Below, piece after piece: positions 47,691 through 59,411 of a DNA stretch of 64,000 nucleotides. This stretch comes from Halicephalobus mephisto. Its lineage: Eukaryota; Nematoda; Chromadorea; Rhabditida; Panagrolaimidae. The stretch is from NCBI GenBank assembly GCA_009193035.1, contig SWDT01000055.1, positions 1-64,000 on the forward strand, given 5' to 3'. Under the pieces are notes generated by a model. It was not told the DNA's origin. It ran no database searches and saw only the letters and a program-made list of their open reading frames with translations. Every line of letters begins with the position of its first letter. The first letter of the stretch is position 1. The position numbers and the translations under genes are program-made.

Positions 47691-47962
47691 TTAATTGTTT
47701 GCTTCTTTGATCCATCTGTTTCTTTGGTGACGTGCGTAGGTGTTAGCCCGGGTTGGTAGGAGGGTCTGCTTCGTCACGTCGAAATCTGTCTTCCGGCATT
47801 CGACTTCATCAGCCAGGTCTTTTTTTATATAAATTTACATAATTGATACAAATATTTGAAATTTTCAACATTGTCGGGACTTAATAATTTCCATAATCTC
47901 GGAACAAGCAACCCCGTCAAACAGGAAATACATGAGTGATCGTTGTTCTGAATCGAGTTCAT
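47691..47962 (-). CDS. possible small gene with a 20-base intron, 83 aa
   Basis: Two minus-strand stretches of coding-like composition abut. The first, 47962..47839, reads MNSIQNNDHSCISCLTGLLV and then PRLWKLLSPDNVENFKYLYQL. The second, 47818..47691, reads LADEVECRKTDFDVTKQTLL, PTRANTYARHQRNRWIKEAN and a stop. They join in frame only if the 20 bases GTAAATTTATATAAAAAAAG are removed as a GT-AG intron, far below the usual limit. Alternatives are a decayed gene, a sequence error, or two chance frames. No family is recognised. It converges on the bHLH gene and is divergent from the GPCR. Confidence 0.4.
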
Positions 47963-48286
47963 CGGTCCGTCTCCGAGACTAGTTTACGGCTTCAATTTTT
48001 GGAATTTTGAACGTTTTTCGAATTTTTTGTAAAACATTCGAATAAAAACCAAAAAATCCGAACTGTTTCCGGCTTTTGATGTTTGTGATTTTTGGATTAT
48101 TCCTTTTGCAGAAAGTCAACATATAATCACGGGTCTATTCTCGACGGAAGCCATTGTGAACTTGTTTGCGAACTTTCGGAGTGACTTGACTCGAATAGGT
48201 CTTTCTGAAGATTTACTGACTTCACAAGTCTCAAATTATTCATGTTTTTTCGATGACGATTTTTACTGGGGATTTCACAACTGTAC
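47963..48286. other. upstream region of the GPCR gene
   Basis: Overlapping plus-strand frames at 48156-48362 and 48253-48435 contain N-glycosylation and Cys motifs (GFHNCTC) but are in other frames than the receptor; an unfound upstream exon could use them. Confidence 0.5.
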
Positions 48287-51231
48287 ATGTCCAGGATTTT
48301 CTCGAAAGGCATGTACCAGAATGCTTCCACCAAGTGTCTCACCGAAAGGTCCCTCAGGCTGATTACCTCGGATGTGGAGGACCTGGTTTTTCGTTACGTT
48401 TTTCCTCCAGAGTTCCTGATGGGAGTTCTAGGTAACTCGTTAAATTTATGGATTTTATCCTGTCATGGAATGAGAAACAGAGCTAATGATCTGGTACGAT
48501 TACTGTAATTTTTATTTAAATTTTTGGATTTTTAGTTGGCAGCAGTAAGCCTCTCTGATCTCTTGTTTTTCTTCTTCATGTTGCCCCATTCCCTCGCCGT
48601 TTTCGATTATTTTTCGAAAAATTTCACTTTTCGTTATTACTACTACATTATGAGACAAGAATTATCGGCTTTTGCTAATTGGTGTTCGGCGGCAGCAATA
48701 TGGTAAAATTAAATTTTCAAAAAAAATAAAAATAATTTTAGGTTTATATTCGCAGTGACCGTTGAACGATTTCTCATTATTCAAAGCCCCTTACGGTCCC
48801 GAATTTACTGGAACAAATCTGAAAGACTATTCATTTTTGCATTAATTTTTACTGCTACTGGTAACTTTTTAAAATTGAAAACGCTAATCTCAAATTACTT
48901 TGAAAAAAGCAAATTTCCGAATTTATTTTTTATTAAATTTAAAAAATTAAATTTTTCTGAAATGTTTTCATATAAATATTTATCTCATCCTAAAAATATA
49001 AAAATCAACAAAAAACACAATTTTAATTAAAAATTAAAAAAATAAAAATAGTTTTAAAAAATTTTTTAAAATTTAAAAAATTTAAAATTCATTTTGATGA
49101 TTTTGAAAAAAAATTTTTAAAATAATTTAAAATTGTGTTTCATTTACAGTATAACATAATATTTATCAAATAATATACTGTAATTTTGGATTATTTTTTT
49201 AAAAAAATTAAATTTTTTATTTTAGTTTAATTTAAAATTTTTTAATTCTAAAATAACAGTAATAATAAAAAAATAAATAAATAACGTAATTTTGTTTAAA
49301 ATTCTAGAAAAATAAAAAAATTGTTTGGATATTTTGAAACGAAAAATATGCTAATTTTGAAAACAATTCTAAAATTGCGTGATTTGCCACTTTTGTCCCA
49401 AACATTCATGTTCCAATTTTTACAATTTTAATTTAAAAATTAAAAACAAAACAGAATTCAAATAATTTAAAATTTTTTATATATTATTTTAAAAATCATT
49501 TTAGAAAAGTTTCTGATTTTTAATAAAATTTCAGATATTTTTAAAATTCAGAATTAGTTTTCAGAATCCAGGATTCTGAAGGTTAACTTTTGCTTCTGAC
49601 TTCAGATTCAGAATCTATAAGTTTTATTACTGTACTTAAGTACTTTTTTCAATTTTGATTCTAAAATTGGAACAGAAATGTTCCGTAGCGTAAAAATCGA
49701 TGTTTTTATATCTTTTTAATGTTCGTTTTTTCAGGATTATTGACTATGTACCACCATTTCGAATACGATTGCAATCTTGTTTACTTCTGTAATAACACTC
49801 AGATTTACGATTACTGTTATTCTGCAGGAACCTTGACACATCCGGGGACATGGGACAAACAGAACATAACCATCGCTCCTTCGCCTTTCAGAAGACACTA
49901 TGTCCAAATCAGTACTGTTTGCAATGCACTTTTTGTAGGTTTATTTAGTCGAAAAACATAAGAAAAATTTCAGGTTGTGTTTGTTCCGATCATGGCCGTA
50001 GGGATTCTGAACATGTTGCTCATCCGTCGACTACAGAAACACGACCAATTAGTTCTAAAAACAAAGAATTCAAACACGAAAATGACGCTATCTCATCAAA
50101 ACGTGGGTCGAAATTTCGAGAATAAAAATACACTTTTAACGTTATTAGACTTTTTCAAAAACTTCTAGAATCGATCAGAATCCAAAAAAAATAAAGTTTT
50201 CGAAAATTTCGATTTTAAAATTTAATGGAGAATTTAATAATTTCCAGAAATCCATTGGAAAATTCTGGAATTTTATAAAATTTCTTTGAACTTTTTGGAT
50301 CATTCCAGAATTTAAGAATGCTTTATCATCAAAGTTGAAAATCAAAGTTCGAGGTCGAATTTCGAAATCAAAGTTGAAAATCAAAGTTCGAGGTTGAGAT
50401 TTGGATTTTTCGTTGTAAGACACAATTCCCAGATTATGTGATTTGAAAAGTCTAATACCGAGTTCCATCAATTTAAGTAAGACTTTTGAAATAGAAAAAT
50501 CAATGTTGTCCCAGCACGGAAAGTTAAAGTTTTGATCATAAATTTTGAATTCAACCTTTGATTCTTAACTTTGAAGTCGGATTCTGTCAACTTTAGTAAC
50601 AAAAAACAGAACGAATATCTGAAATCAAGAATTCTAGAAGTTTCTAGAAATCCATATCAGGATCATTTGAAATTTTAATTTTTAAAAATTGTACGATTTT
50701 CAGAAGCAAAAAAGACGTGTCACAATTACTGTCATTCTAATTTCGTCTTGTTTCGCATTGACACAAGGACCGTCAGCAGTGATGTCGGTTTGGGAGTTGC
50801 TGATCGGGTATTCATCGAACGATTCCACGTTGTTCGTGTTTATGAGTATTGCCAATGGTCTCGTCATTACTGGAAAGACAATCAACTTTGTTCTTTTTTG
50901 TCTTAGTTCCACCCATTTTCGACGAAAATGTGCAACTATATTTTTCAGGAAATTTCCACAAGTTAGAAAAAATTAAACATAGAGATTAAGGATGAATTTT
51001 CAGTTGAATCAGACAGAATTTGGTCGAAGATTGAGTGAGAGGATGACCGAACACAAGCCAGGTTTCAAAGGTTCTATGGATTCATTCCAACGGAAAACCA
51101 ATGGCTCCATAAATCGAGGTTCGATCAACAGAGGTCGATTCAACGACTCTGCAAAGTTTTCTACTCAACTACAGCCTCTAGCAGAAAATTCAGGCAATTC
51201 GTTGGAGGAGCCCACTTCGCAACATATATGA
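48287..51231 (+). CDS. rhodopsin-class neuropeptide receptor, FMRFamide-receptor-like, about 435 aa
   Basis: Seven exons: 48287-48493, 48536-48702, 48742-48860, 49735-49934, 49974-50102, 50704-50961, 51004-51231. TM1 FPPEFLMGVLGNSLNLWILS, TM2 LAAVSLSDLLFFFFMLPHSL, TM3 with SAAAIWFIFAVTVERFLII (ERF in place of DRY), TM4 LFIFALIFTATGLL, a loop with cysteines and the site NIT, TM5 VVFVPIMAVGILNMLLI, TM6 VTITVILISSCFALTQGPSA, and TM7 NGLVITGKTINFVLFCLSS in place of NPxxY. A Ser/Asn/Arg-rich cytoplasmic tail has two copies of GSINRG. The TM7 motif GKTINFVLF and ERF are typical of nematode FRPR/DMSR-type peptide receptors coupled to G proteins in neurons or muscle. The start at 48287 (MSRIFSKGMYQNAST) is provisional; the ATG at 48311 is an alternative. 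Ligand unknown. Confidence 0.85.
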
Positions 51232-52961
51232 TCGATTTTAGAAAAAATTACTCGAGAAAATTCTACTTTCAAAGTTATTCTTGGTTAAAAAATTAGAATT
51301 CTGTAGAATTTTCAGAATCCTGTGGGAGATTCTGAAACCTTCTGGAATCTCATAGAAGTTTCTGAATTTTTCTATAAACTTATTAAAGTTTCTAGAATCC
51401 AATATAAAAGTAGAAAAATTTAAATTTTTCTGAAATTCCAAAAAAATTTTAATTTAAAATCACAAATTCTAAATTTTCCAAAAAATCCATGTCGAAATAA
51501 TTTTACAATCATGTTTATTTTTATAATTTGATTTTATTGCTCAATGGATTTAATGTACATAAAATAATTGATTCTTAAATTTTTAAAATGTATTATTTTT
51601 CTGACAAACTCGACATATGACGCACGATATTGCTTAGGTCTGCACATTAAGTGATCGATTGAGTCGAACTCGTGTGGATTTGAAATAGCTGTTAACTGCC
51701 AAAAGCCCATTTTTCAGTTTTTCTCCCTGAAGCCACGTGGGCATTTTATTCATTACTCAGAAGGGGCGGGGTATTCTCCCGATTCTTGATGGACAATCAC
51801 TGTTTCGTCAAACCTGGCGCCAACTCATTTTTGTTTTATTTGTCTGTTCCCGTGGAAAAACGTGAAAATACATGGTTCCGCATGTCAATGATGTTCACTA
51901 GTTATCAGGGATCTTTTGATCGACTTTTTCAAAAAAAAACAAAATCATCAAATTTCCAGTGTAATTTTTATTTTAATTCATAAATCGTTTGTTTTGCTAA
52001 ACTTAGGATTTTATATCCAAAGTACACATGGAAAGCTCATTTGTTTGCCCTAACGGAATGTTTTCTTCATGACAAACGACTCGTTTTACCTTGAATTGAT
52101 CGATCATGCGCCTGATTTTATTTTTAATTGTCGTGATTCTATTAATGAATTCAGTTTCGCGAATTGTGGTATTTTTCGACTGGTTGATTTCTTATTCTAA
52201 AACTATTTTTTTATAATATCTTCAATAATTAAAATATTCCTTATATGGTAGTTGGTCTAAAACCTTCCAGAATCCAGCAGAAAATTGAAATTTAAAAAGA
52301 ATTCTAGAATCTTTCAGAATTTTATGAAATTTGTTGCAAGTTTCTGGAACTTTTTAGAATCTTGTGAAGTTTTCTGGAAGCTTTTGGAATTCAACAAAAG
52401 AATCTGCAGTTTCTAAAAATTTTATTGAAGATTCTAGCTTTAGAATCGGACGAAGAATTTCTGAAATTTTATGATTTTCGAAACCTTCAATGATCTCACA
52501 AAAGCTTCTAAGATTCTCCATAATCTCGTAGAAATTTAAAAATCTTTCAGAATTCAACAGAAACTTTTAGAAATGTTAAAAAAATTAACTCTGGAAGTTT
52601 CTAAAAAATTTAGAAATTGATATAAAAAAAATTCTATATTTACATTCATTTTTAATTTCTATAACAATAATGTTATAAAATTCGACTTTTTGATATTATC
52701 CCAAATACTCGAAATATCTCCTTTACAGTAATTGAACAAGTTATAAAAATTGCGATTTTTCTTATTCTTGCAAACTTAGAAATCAAAAATAATAATCAAG
52801 TCCATTGTAAATTTTCGTGATAAAAATCCCAGAAAATAATTTTTGATGCAAGTTCTTTATGCGAAAATAGTGATCTAGAAAAATCTCAGTCCTCTCGCAA
52901 TTTGGTTGTTGATCAGAGAATCGTCTCTCCTTGTAGAGTCGCATGATTATTTACTTCGTTC

Positions 52962-53373
52962 TCATTTCTTCATTATCTCGTATCTCTGCTTTGCTGGTTC
53001 ATTGACCCTGTTATTTGGCAAACACTCTTCCCTATATCGATCGACATTAAATATGGTCAACTGATGATCTTGTTCCGTTTTGACAGATGTCCAAGTACTT
53101 GTCAGGAAATTGAGCAGTTCTTCGTGAGGAAATACCGCCCTATTCGGCATCCAGAAATGATGTAAGAAGCCAGAGAATTGCCAAACTACGCTTTTGAAAC
53201 CAATGTTCCAATGAGTTTGTCCTCAAGCACCGCAAAGCTTACTTTTCCCTTTGTGTCTGGACCAAATATGGCATCTTCGTGTTTTTCTAGTTCTCTAGCA
53301 GCAAAACCCAGACCATAGCCCAGTTGGCATTGCAGCTGCAGGAGGGATTTTCGCTAGGGAAGTAGCCGACATG
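52962..53373 (-). pseudogene. broken coding remnant, family unknown
   Basis: Three minus-strand frames carry protein-like text in turn: MSATSLAKIPPAAAMPTGLW, then ARELEKHEDAIFGPDTKGKV, then AVFPHEELLNFLTSTW followed by QLTIFNVDRYREECLPNNRV. Frame changes and stops separate them, and no set of normal introns restores one frame. The codon use is like that of real genes and unlike the AT-rich surroundings. I read it as a decayed gene or retrocopy. I do not recognise the family. Confidence 0.4.
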
Positions 53374-53544
53374 GCTGTGTGTCCTTCCAGATATGCTCAA
53401 GCGAAGCTGTAACTTTATTTATTGTTCCCATACTTTTTGTATTGCTAAATAATATTCCATTATCATTTCCTCGGTCGATTAGTTGGTTTAAGTTTGTTTA
53501 TTTTGCGTCATGAGGATTCGTCGCGCAAAACTTTCTTCTTCATG

Positions 53545-54130
53545 TTGGTTCAGAAGTAATCCATCGCCCAAATATCTTTAAGAAAGTTCTATGATTATAT
53601 TGAGGCTTAGTTTAGAGAAAATTTGTAATTCAGAAGTCCTAATACTTTTAAGAACGTTTTTGATCAAATTACATTTTATTTTTTATAAAATCTGTAATTT
53701 ACACATCACAACATCCTTAGGAGATTTTTATGATTAGATTCAAACTTAGATTCTGGTAAATCTGTGAATTAGAAGTTTTAATATCTTGAAAAATCCTTAT
53801 AATTAGATTGAAATTTACCTTCGAGAGGATCTGTACCCAGAGTTCTTGGTATTTTTAAGAGATTTTCATGATTATATTCAATCTTGATTTCTAGTTAACT
53901 GTTAACTGTTAATTGTTAATTCTGAAATTTGAATTTATTTTTAAAAAGCTTTTGAATTCTAGGAACTTTGAAATTGACAAGTCTTAGTATTTTTAAAAAA
54001 GTCGTATGATCAAATTCAACTTTGTTTCTGAGAAATTTCTAATCATAAGGTCTTGCCACCTTTGAGAGTTCTTTAATCAAAAAGAACACTAGTTTCTGGA
54101 AGAATTTCAATTCAGAATTTCCTATACCTT
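53545..54130. repeat. degenerate tandem repeat, period about 70 bases
   Basis: Roughly eight copies of a unit with the parts CAGAAGTCCTAATACTTTTA, then AGATTTTTATGATTAGATTC and a TTTCTGG..AATTTGTAATT end. Copies differ by substitutions and small indels. Confidence 0.7.
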
Positions 54131-54762
54131 TAGTTGTATCTTTTGCGGCTGATCAAAGCTCTGTCCAGAGTAAAGTTCTCGCGACCTGGTCTTGCTTGCC
54201 TTAACGCCAGCGGGAACAACAGGAGCTGCATCAATAGCATTAGGAACAGGCAAAGACGACGAACCACCAACCATCAGGTTGTTCATCAATTGATTGAACG
54301 CGAACTTCACAACGTTTCAATATTTTTTTTAATATTTTCTTTCGGGAAAATCCTTTTAAAAATTTACGATGTTAGGAAATGTTTGTTTTTAGTTATAATA
54401 GAAATTTGAACTTTTCCTTGTTTTTCGTACTAATGTCAGTGTGCTCAGCCAAATAGCCGTAGTGCTTCAGTGTTCTTCAATCGATGGTACTTTGTGGGAC
54501 GGAGAAAAATTGTTCAACATGTTCCATTTGATTGTTTACGACTTTTATCAAACTATTCTTCCGAAAATTATTACGCTTTTGGTTCTGTGTTCTCTAATTA
54601 ATCCATTTTACTTTGAAATATTAGAACCATTCAGAATCTAGTAGATTTTGAAATATTTCAAGATCTAGTGAAAACTTTTAAAATAACGAAGATGTTTACT
54701 TCTAAGTTTTAAAATATTTTGGGTATTCGTGTTCAGCAAATTTCGTATATTTATTTCTATTT

Positions 54763-54956
54763 TTAATTACACACTCCTCGACGAAAATATGCAGTTTTCG
54801 TTTTTCGTGTGTTAAATAAGTATTAAGGTAGGTTATTATCATAACGTGATAGACTACAGTTATGAGACAAAAGAGTTTGAAAATTACTTTGTAATCGCGT
54901 TGAAAATTACAAATTTTAACATCTAGTACGAATAGATGCAGAATAATTATATACTG
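54763..54956 (+). repeat. left arm of long inverted repeat 2
   Basis: About 194 bases that recur in reverse complement at 55642-55842, for example AGTACGAATAGATGCAGAAT against its complement. More diverged than inverted repeat 1. Confidence 0.85.
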
Positions 54957-55641
54957 GTATAATATTTATTTTCACTTAATAACAGTACTATTAATAATGG
55001 ATATTATTTCATTTTTATTGATTATTTCAAGGATGTTGTCGTTCATCAAATTGACAAGATTATTAGTGGTTTCTTGAAGTAGATTCTTTCATTATTTTAT
55101 AATGACCTTTTTCAAACCACAGGCATTATTATATTGACATTTGTCCTTGAATAATTCTTGGACCATAATATTTTGAATATTCTTCATGGGATTACAATTT
55201 TGGAAAACATAAGTCAATACAGAAGAGATATTTTCGTCAAATCATTGTCTAGTGCTCTCAGTGATGTGAATCTTCGTGCTGTTGTGTTGAAATGTGAATC
55301 ATTATTATTGATATCACTTCACAAATATCAAGAATTTCTCAAAAAGATTTTGAATATCTTGTACTATTTATTATACAAACGCTAAAGTCAATTTTAAAGG
55401 AAATCATCTATATTATGACTAAACTGTCTTTGAACGTTCATTGAGAGAAATATCAAAATTCTATCCATAAATCATATTACTAATAACTATATCTATCAAA
55501 ATCATAGAAATTAAACCTATATTTTTAGAGATAGCTTCTATTGATAACCAAATACCTTCTCCTAGTGAATTGCTTATTATGAAACATACTATAGTAATAG
55601 TAATATACAAAAATAATGGCATTCATACAAAAAACTAGATT

Positions 55642-55842
55642 AGTATATAGTTATTCTGCATCTATTCGTACTAGATATTGAAAATTTGTAATTTTCAGCG
55701 CGATTACAAAGCAATTTTCAAACTCTTTTGTCTCAAAACTAACTGTAGTCTATCATATTGTGATGATGATCTACATCAATACATATTTAACACATGAAAA
55801 CGAGAACTTTGTATATTTTTGCTGAAAAATGTCATGTAATTT
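55642..55842 (-). repeat. right arm of long inverted repeat 2
   Basis: Reverse complement of 54763-54956. The spacer (about 685 bases) holds a 75-codon plus-strand frame at 55158-55385 with no recognisable protein. Confidence 0.85.
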
Positions 55843-56044
55843 TGAGCACAGTATTTAAAGCTAAAAGCTTTTGATATTTCTGGAAGACCAAAAATCCGTG
55901 TCGAGATTGTTTTGGAACAATTCAGATTTCCCATACTTGTAATCTAATGATCTTATTTCAGATTATCGGCGGTGAATTTACTTCCAAAAATTCTGCCTTT
56001 ATTTTGGCACTATTGCCACATGATTAAAACTCCTTGAACCAGCT

Positions 56045-57795
56045 ATGTCTCTACCGGAAGCAGTTATTCATACACTGAGATGTTTTGAGCTTTCTCGTGA
56101 TCGACTTGCCAAAATCAGCGAAGAAATTCAAAAAGAATTCACGGAAGGACTTGAGTATGGCAGCTCGAAATCCTCCATCGCTATGCTCCCTAGTTATGTC
56201 CCGGCCCTTCCAGATGGAAGTGAAACTGGAAAATATGTCGCCATTGACTTGTCAGGGAAGAATTTGAGAATCTTATTGCTGCAGCTTAACGGGAAAGGAA
56301 AAGAGCCAACAACGACAATTAATAATTTTATCGTTTCTAACACTATTATGAAAGGCACGGGCGAACAGTTATTCAACTTCATCGTCAACTGCCTTCAGAA
56401 GTTCCTGAAAGAGTTTAACTTAGAAGAAGCTAATTTGCCAATCGGATTCGTTTTTTCCTACCCTTGTGAATTGCTTTCTATCAGATCCGCTCGTCTTCTT
56501 TGGTGGACAAAAGGTTTTGATATTCAAGATTGCCTTCAAAAAGACGTCGTTGAACTTCTCCAAGAAGCTCTGGAATTAAATATGTCAACAAAAGCTCAAA
56601 TCAAGGCTGTCATGAATGATACTGTAGGTCAACTAGCATCTGCTGCTTACAAGTATGGGCCAGAGTGCACAATAGGTGTTGTAATTGGTTATGGCTGTAA
56701 TTCTTCTTATTTGGAGGACACTTCTCGAATTAAGAAGTTCAATGCTCAAACTTCAAATTATCCCCATGACAAAATGGTTGTCGTGACAGAATGGGAAGAA
56801 TTCGGGTCTAAAGGGGAGCTAAACGATATCTTGACTTCATTCGATAAAGAAATTGATGAAGCTTCTGTCCACAAGGGAAAACAAATGTAAGTTGATGCAA
56901 TTGACAATGTTGTCAAATAATATAACAACTAGGATTCTGTGAGGGTTTCTAGAATTCATTAAAGCGTTTCGGAACTTGTGAGAATATTGTAGAAGTTTCA
57001 AATTCTCGTGGAAATTTTCTGGAACACATTAGAATCTAATAAAAGCTTTGATAATCATATGAAATGTCTTGAAATTTTAAAAAACTATGAAAATTTTTGA
57101 AACTTTCCAAAAACTAATCAAACAAAATTAATACATGAAACTTTGAGTTTTGAAATTTCTTAAGGATTCTGCAAATTTGTATTAAGATAATTTTGTAGAA
57201 AACTTTCTAGTTTTTATAATAAATTGATTTCAGAATAGACAAGTTAACGGGTGCTCTGTACCTTGGTGAACTTGTTCGTAGAATGTTGTCCCAGTTTGTT
57301 ATTGATGGTCTCTTATTCGGTGGAACCCAAGTAGAGAAACTCGAATATCCCGAATCATTCCCCACTAAATTTATCTCCGAGATTCTCAGCGAAGAAGAAG
57401 ATAGCTTCAAGAACTGTCGCAGAATCTGTGACGAATTAGAAGTTGTCAACCACGGAAGTAATGATTATAGAATCATCAGAGCTGTATGTCATGCCGTTTC
57501 TCAAAGATCTGCTGCCATTGTAGCAGCTGCAATCTGTGCTTTGCTTCGCCACGTAGATCGTAGAAAGGTTAAAATTGGAGTTGGAGGAGCTCTAATCCAG
57601 TTCCATCCGACTTATCACGAGTTACTCGAAGCCCAAATGGATATGCAGGCTCCTTTGAATGTAGAAGTAAGATCCAACTTATATCAAGTCATATATTTAT
57701 AATCTCCTTTTCAGTGGGAATTAGTAGCTGCAGATGAAGGATCAGCGAAAGGAGCGGCTATGATAGCTGCCGTTGCTGAGAAACTGAAGCTGTAA
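56045..57795 (+). CDS. divergent hexokinase, 451 aa
   Basis: Exons 56045-56886, 57234-57666, 57715-57795. Hexokinase I and II domains are both complete in length. Sugar-site motifs are kept: GFVFSYPC, the TKGF loop, the catalytic Asp in MNDTVGQL, Asn in GYGCNSSYLE, and Glu in TEWEEFG. The nucleotide-phosphate loops are changed: the usual DLGGTNFR is DLSGKNLR, the usual GTGCN is GYGCN, and GLVGDGSG-type residues near the end read EGSAKGAAM. The Glu of EKM.SG.YLGE is Asp (IDKLTGALYLGE). The enzyme family phosphorylates glucose to glucose-6-phosphate with ATP in the cytosol. This one may have lowered activity or a regulatory role. It has no mitochondrial-binding N-terminal helix. C. elegans has three hexokinase genes; which this matches is unclear. 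Confidence 0.93.
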
Positions 57796-58097
57796 TAGCC
57801 AAAAATGCAGAATACTTTGATTTCCATATATGGATAATTCTCGAGATCTTTGTCAGTTTCAAAATAAAAGTAAAAAGTCCACAGTTGCGCTCAAATAATT
57901 TTATTTATAAGTAGAAAGGGTAACAGCTTTGAGAAATTAACACTCATGGATTAGGGACTCTAATTGTTGTCTGTGTCGATTGAGATAAATGATGTCCGAA
58001 CTTGTATTTCTTCAAACATACCGGTGAAATAGTGCATGACAAAGGAAAATGGACAAAAACGGACGAAAACCCAGGTTTAGTCAAACAAACATCTCAG

Positions 58098-59411
58098 ATG
58101 AGGTTTTCTATTCTTTTCTTTCTCATCTTTTGTAAGTATATACTATCTAAGAAAATAGAATGCGAGGACAATGCTGATTGTCAGAAGCTTTGGCCGGAAT
58201 CCTTCTGTAGAAGAAGCAGATGTGTTTGTCCTGCAAATTACGTGAAGAGAAGAAGTGATTCTAGAGGATGGATCTGTCTCTCCCTTCTTGATGCATGTAA
58301 GTCTTATTTTTTAGAACTGGGATTCTTGAAAGCTTCTAGAACCTTCGAGAACCTCATAATAAAGTTCGTAACATTATAAAATTTGATAGAAATTTGAAAT
58401 TCTTTACAATTTTACAAACAATTTCAAAATCTCATTGAATCTTCGGAAATTTAATAATGGATTTTAAGGCCTTTACACCCAAAAATAGATACATAGTATA
58501 TAATGTATCGTTACATTGAAACGTCTTTAATGTAGCAGACACAGTATATTTAATGTACTAATACATTAAGTGTAATATTGACGTATTGCATTTAATGTAT
58601 CGATAAATTAAATTAATAACGAACACATTGTATTCAATGTATCGATATATTAAAAAGACTATGATGTAGCAGATACATTATATTCAATGTGTCGATATAT
58701 ATTGTATGGTATCGATGTGTTGTATTTACTATACTGGCTTATTAAATATAATGCATCCAATACATTAGAATCACTTCAATGTACCTTTTTTGAGTATAGT
58801 AATCCCATGGAAATATCTAGGATTTTCTAGAATTTCGTGAGGATTTTTAGAGTCCTTCCAGAATATAATATACACTTAGAAATAATACAAAGTTTAAAGT
58901 TCTAAGTTTCTAGAAAATTCCAGAAATTTGGATCGAGAAAAACTAAAACAATATAGATGGATTGTGTTTACAATAGTATAGTTCTTATATCAAATTTTCC
59001 AGCAACTTCAATGATTGGTCCCCCATTAACTTGTCCTTTACCTGATGGAGCAGGTTTTCGAGTGCTTTTGAAGAACGAAAACAATACTGTTATTTTCTGT
59101 GATACCGAGGAAAAGCCATGTCCACGACACTACGAATGTATCCAGACTATTGGGCAGTTTTTACCTAAATGGAACGGAGTTTGTTGTCCTCGAAAAGGTG
59201 AGGACTTTCTTGCTTAATATTTTCAAAGTAGATTCTTACAGAAGTGTCCTGTTCTCCCGACGATCGAGTCGATCTAGACCAAGACGGATGGTTGGAGAGA
59301 TGGTTTTTCGATGGATCTGAATGTCGGACTTTCATGTGGAATCCCAATCTGGCTCATTCTCCAAATACTTTCTCAACTAAAGAACATTGTGAAAGTTATT
59401 GTATTTCATAA
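58098..59411 (+). CDS. secreted cysteine-rich protein with lustrin-type and Kunitz-like modules, 187 aa
   Basis: Exons 58098-58296, 59003-59197, 59242-59411. Signal peptide MRFSILFFLIFCKYILS. Module 1 (about 20-60) is an EB-like Cys module (ECEDNADCQKLW to CRRSRCVCPANY). Module 2 (about 75-130) is a lustrin-type domain (TCPLPDGAGF to WNGVCCPRK). Module 3 is Kunitz-like: VSCSPDDR, then ERWFFDGSECRTFMW, and TFSTKEHCESYC at the end. Cysteines 1, 3, 5 and 6 of the Kunitz fold are present; the pair that makes the C14-C38 bridge next to the P1 site is missing, so classical protease inhibition is unlikely. EB-lustrin-Kunitz chains are common in secreted nematode proteins of unknown job. The first in-frame ATG that gives a signal peptide was chosen. 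Confidence 0.82.
58490..58790. repeat. degenerate AATGTATCGATA-type repeat in an intron
   Basis: Irregular copies of ACATT.AATGTATCGATA and TAATGTA, many palindromic, fill part of intron 1 of the Kunitz-like gene. Confidence 0.6.

Larger units (their letters stand above)
51232..56044. other. large interval without an intact gene
   Basis: From left to right: TTCTAGAAT-type repeat tract (51240-51560), mixed DNA, a second such tract (52255-52620), a broken gene remnant (52962-53373), a degenerate 70-base tandem repeat (53545-54130), a minus-strand 60-codon stretch of coding-like composition at 54125-54310 (MKFAFNQLMNNLMVGG; no family, possibly part of the same broken gene), a second foldback structure (54763-55842), and the 5' flank of the hexokinase gene. 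Confidence 0.6.
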
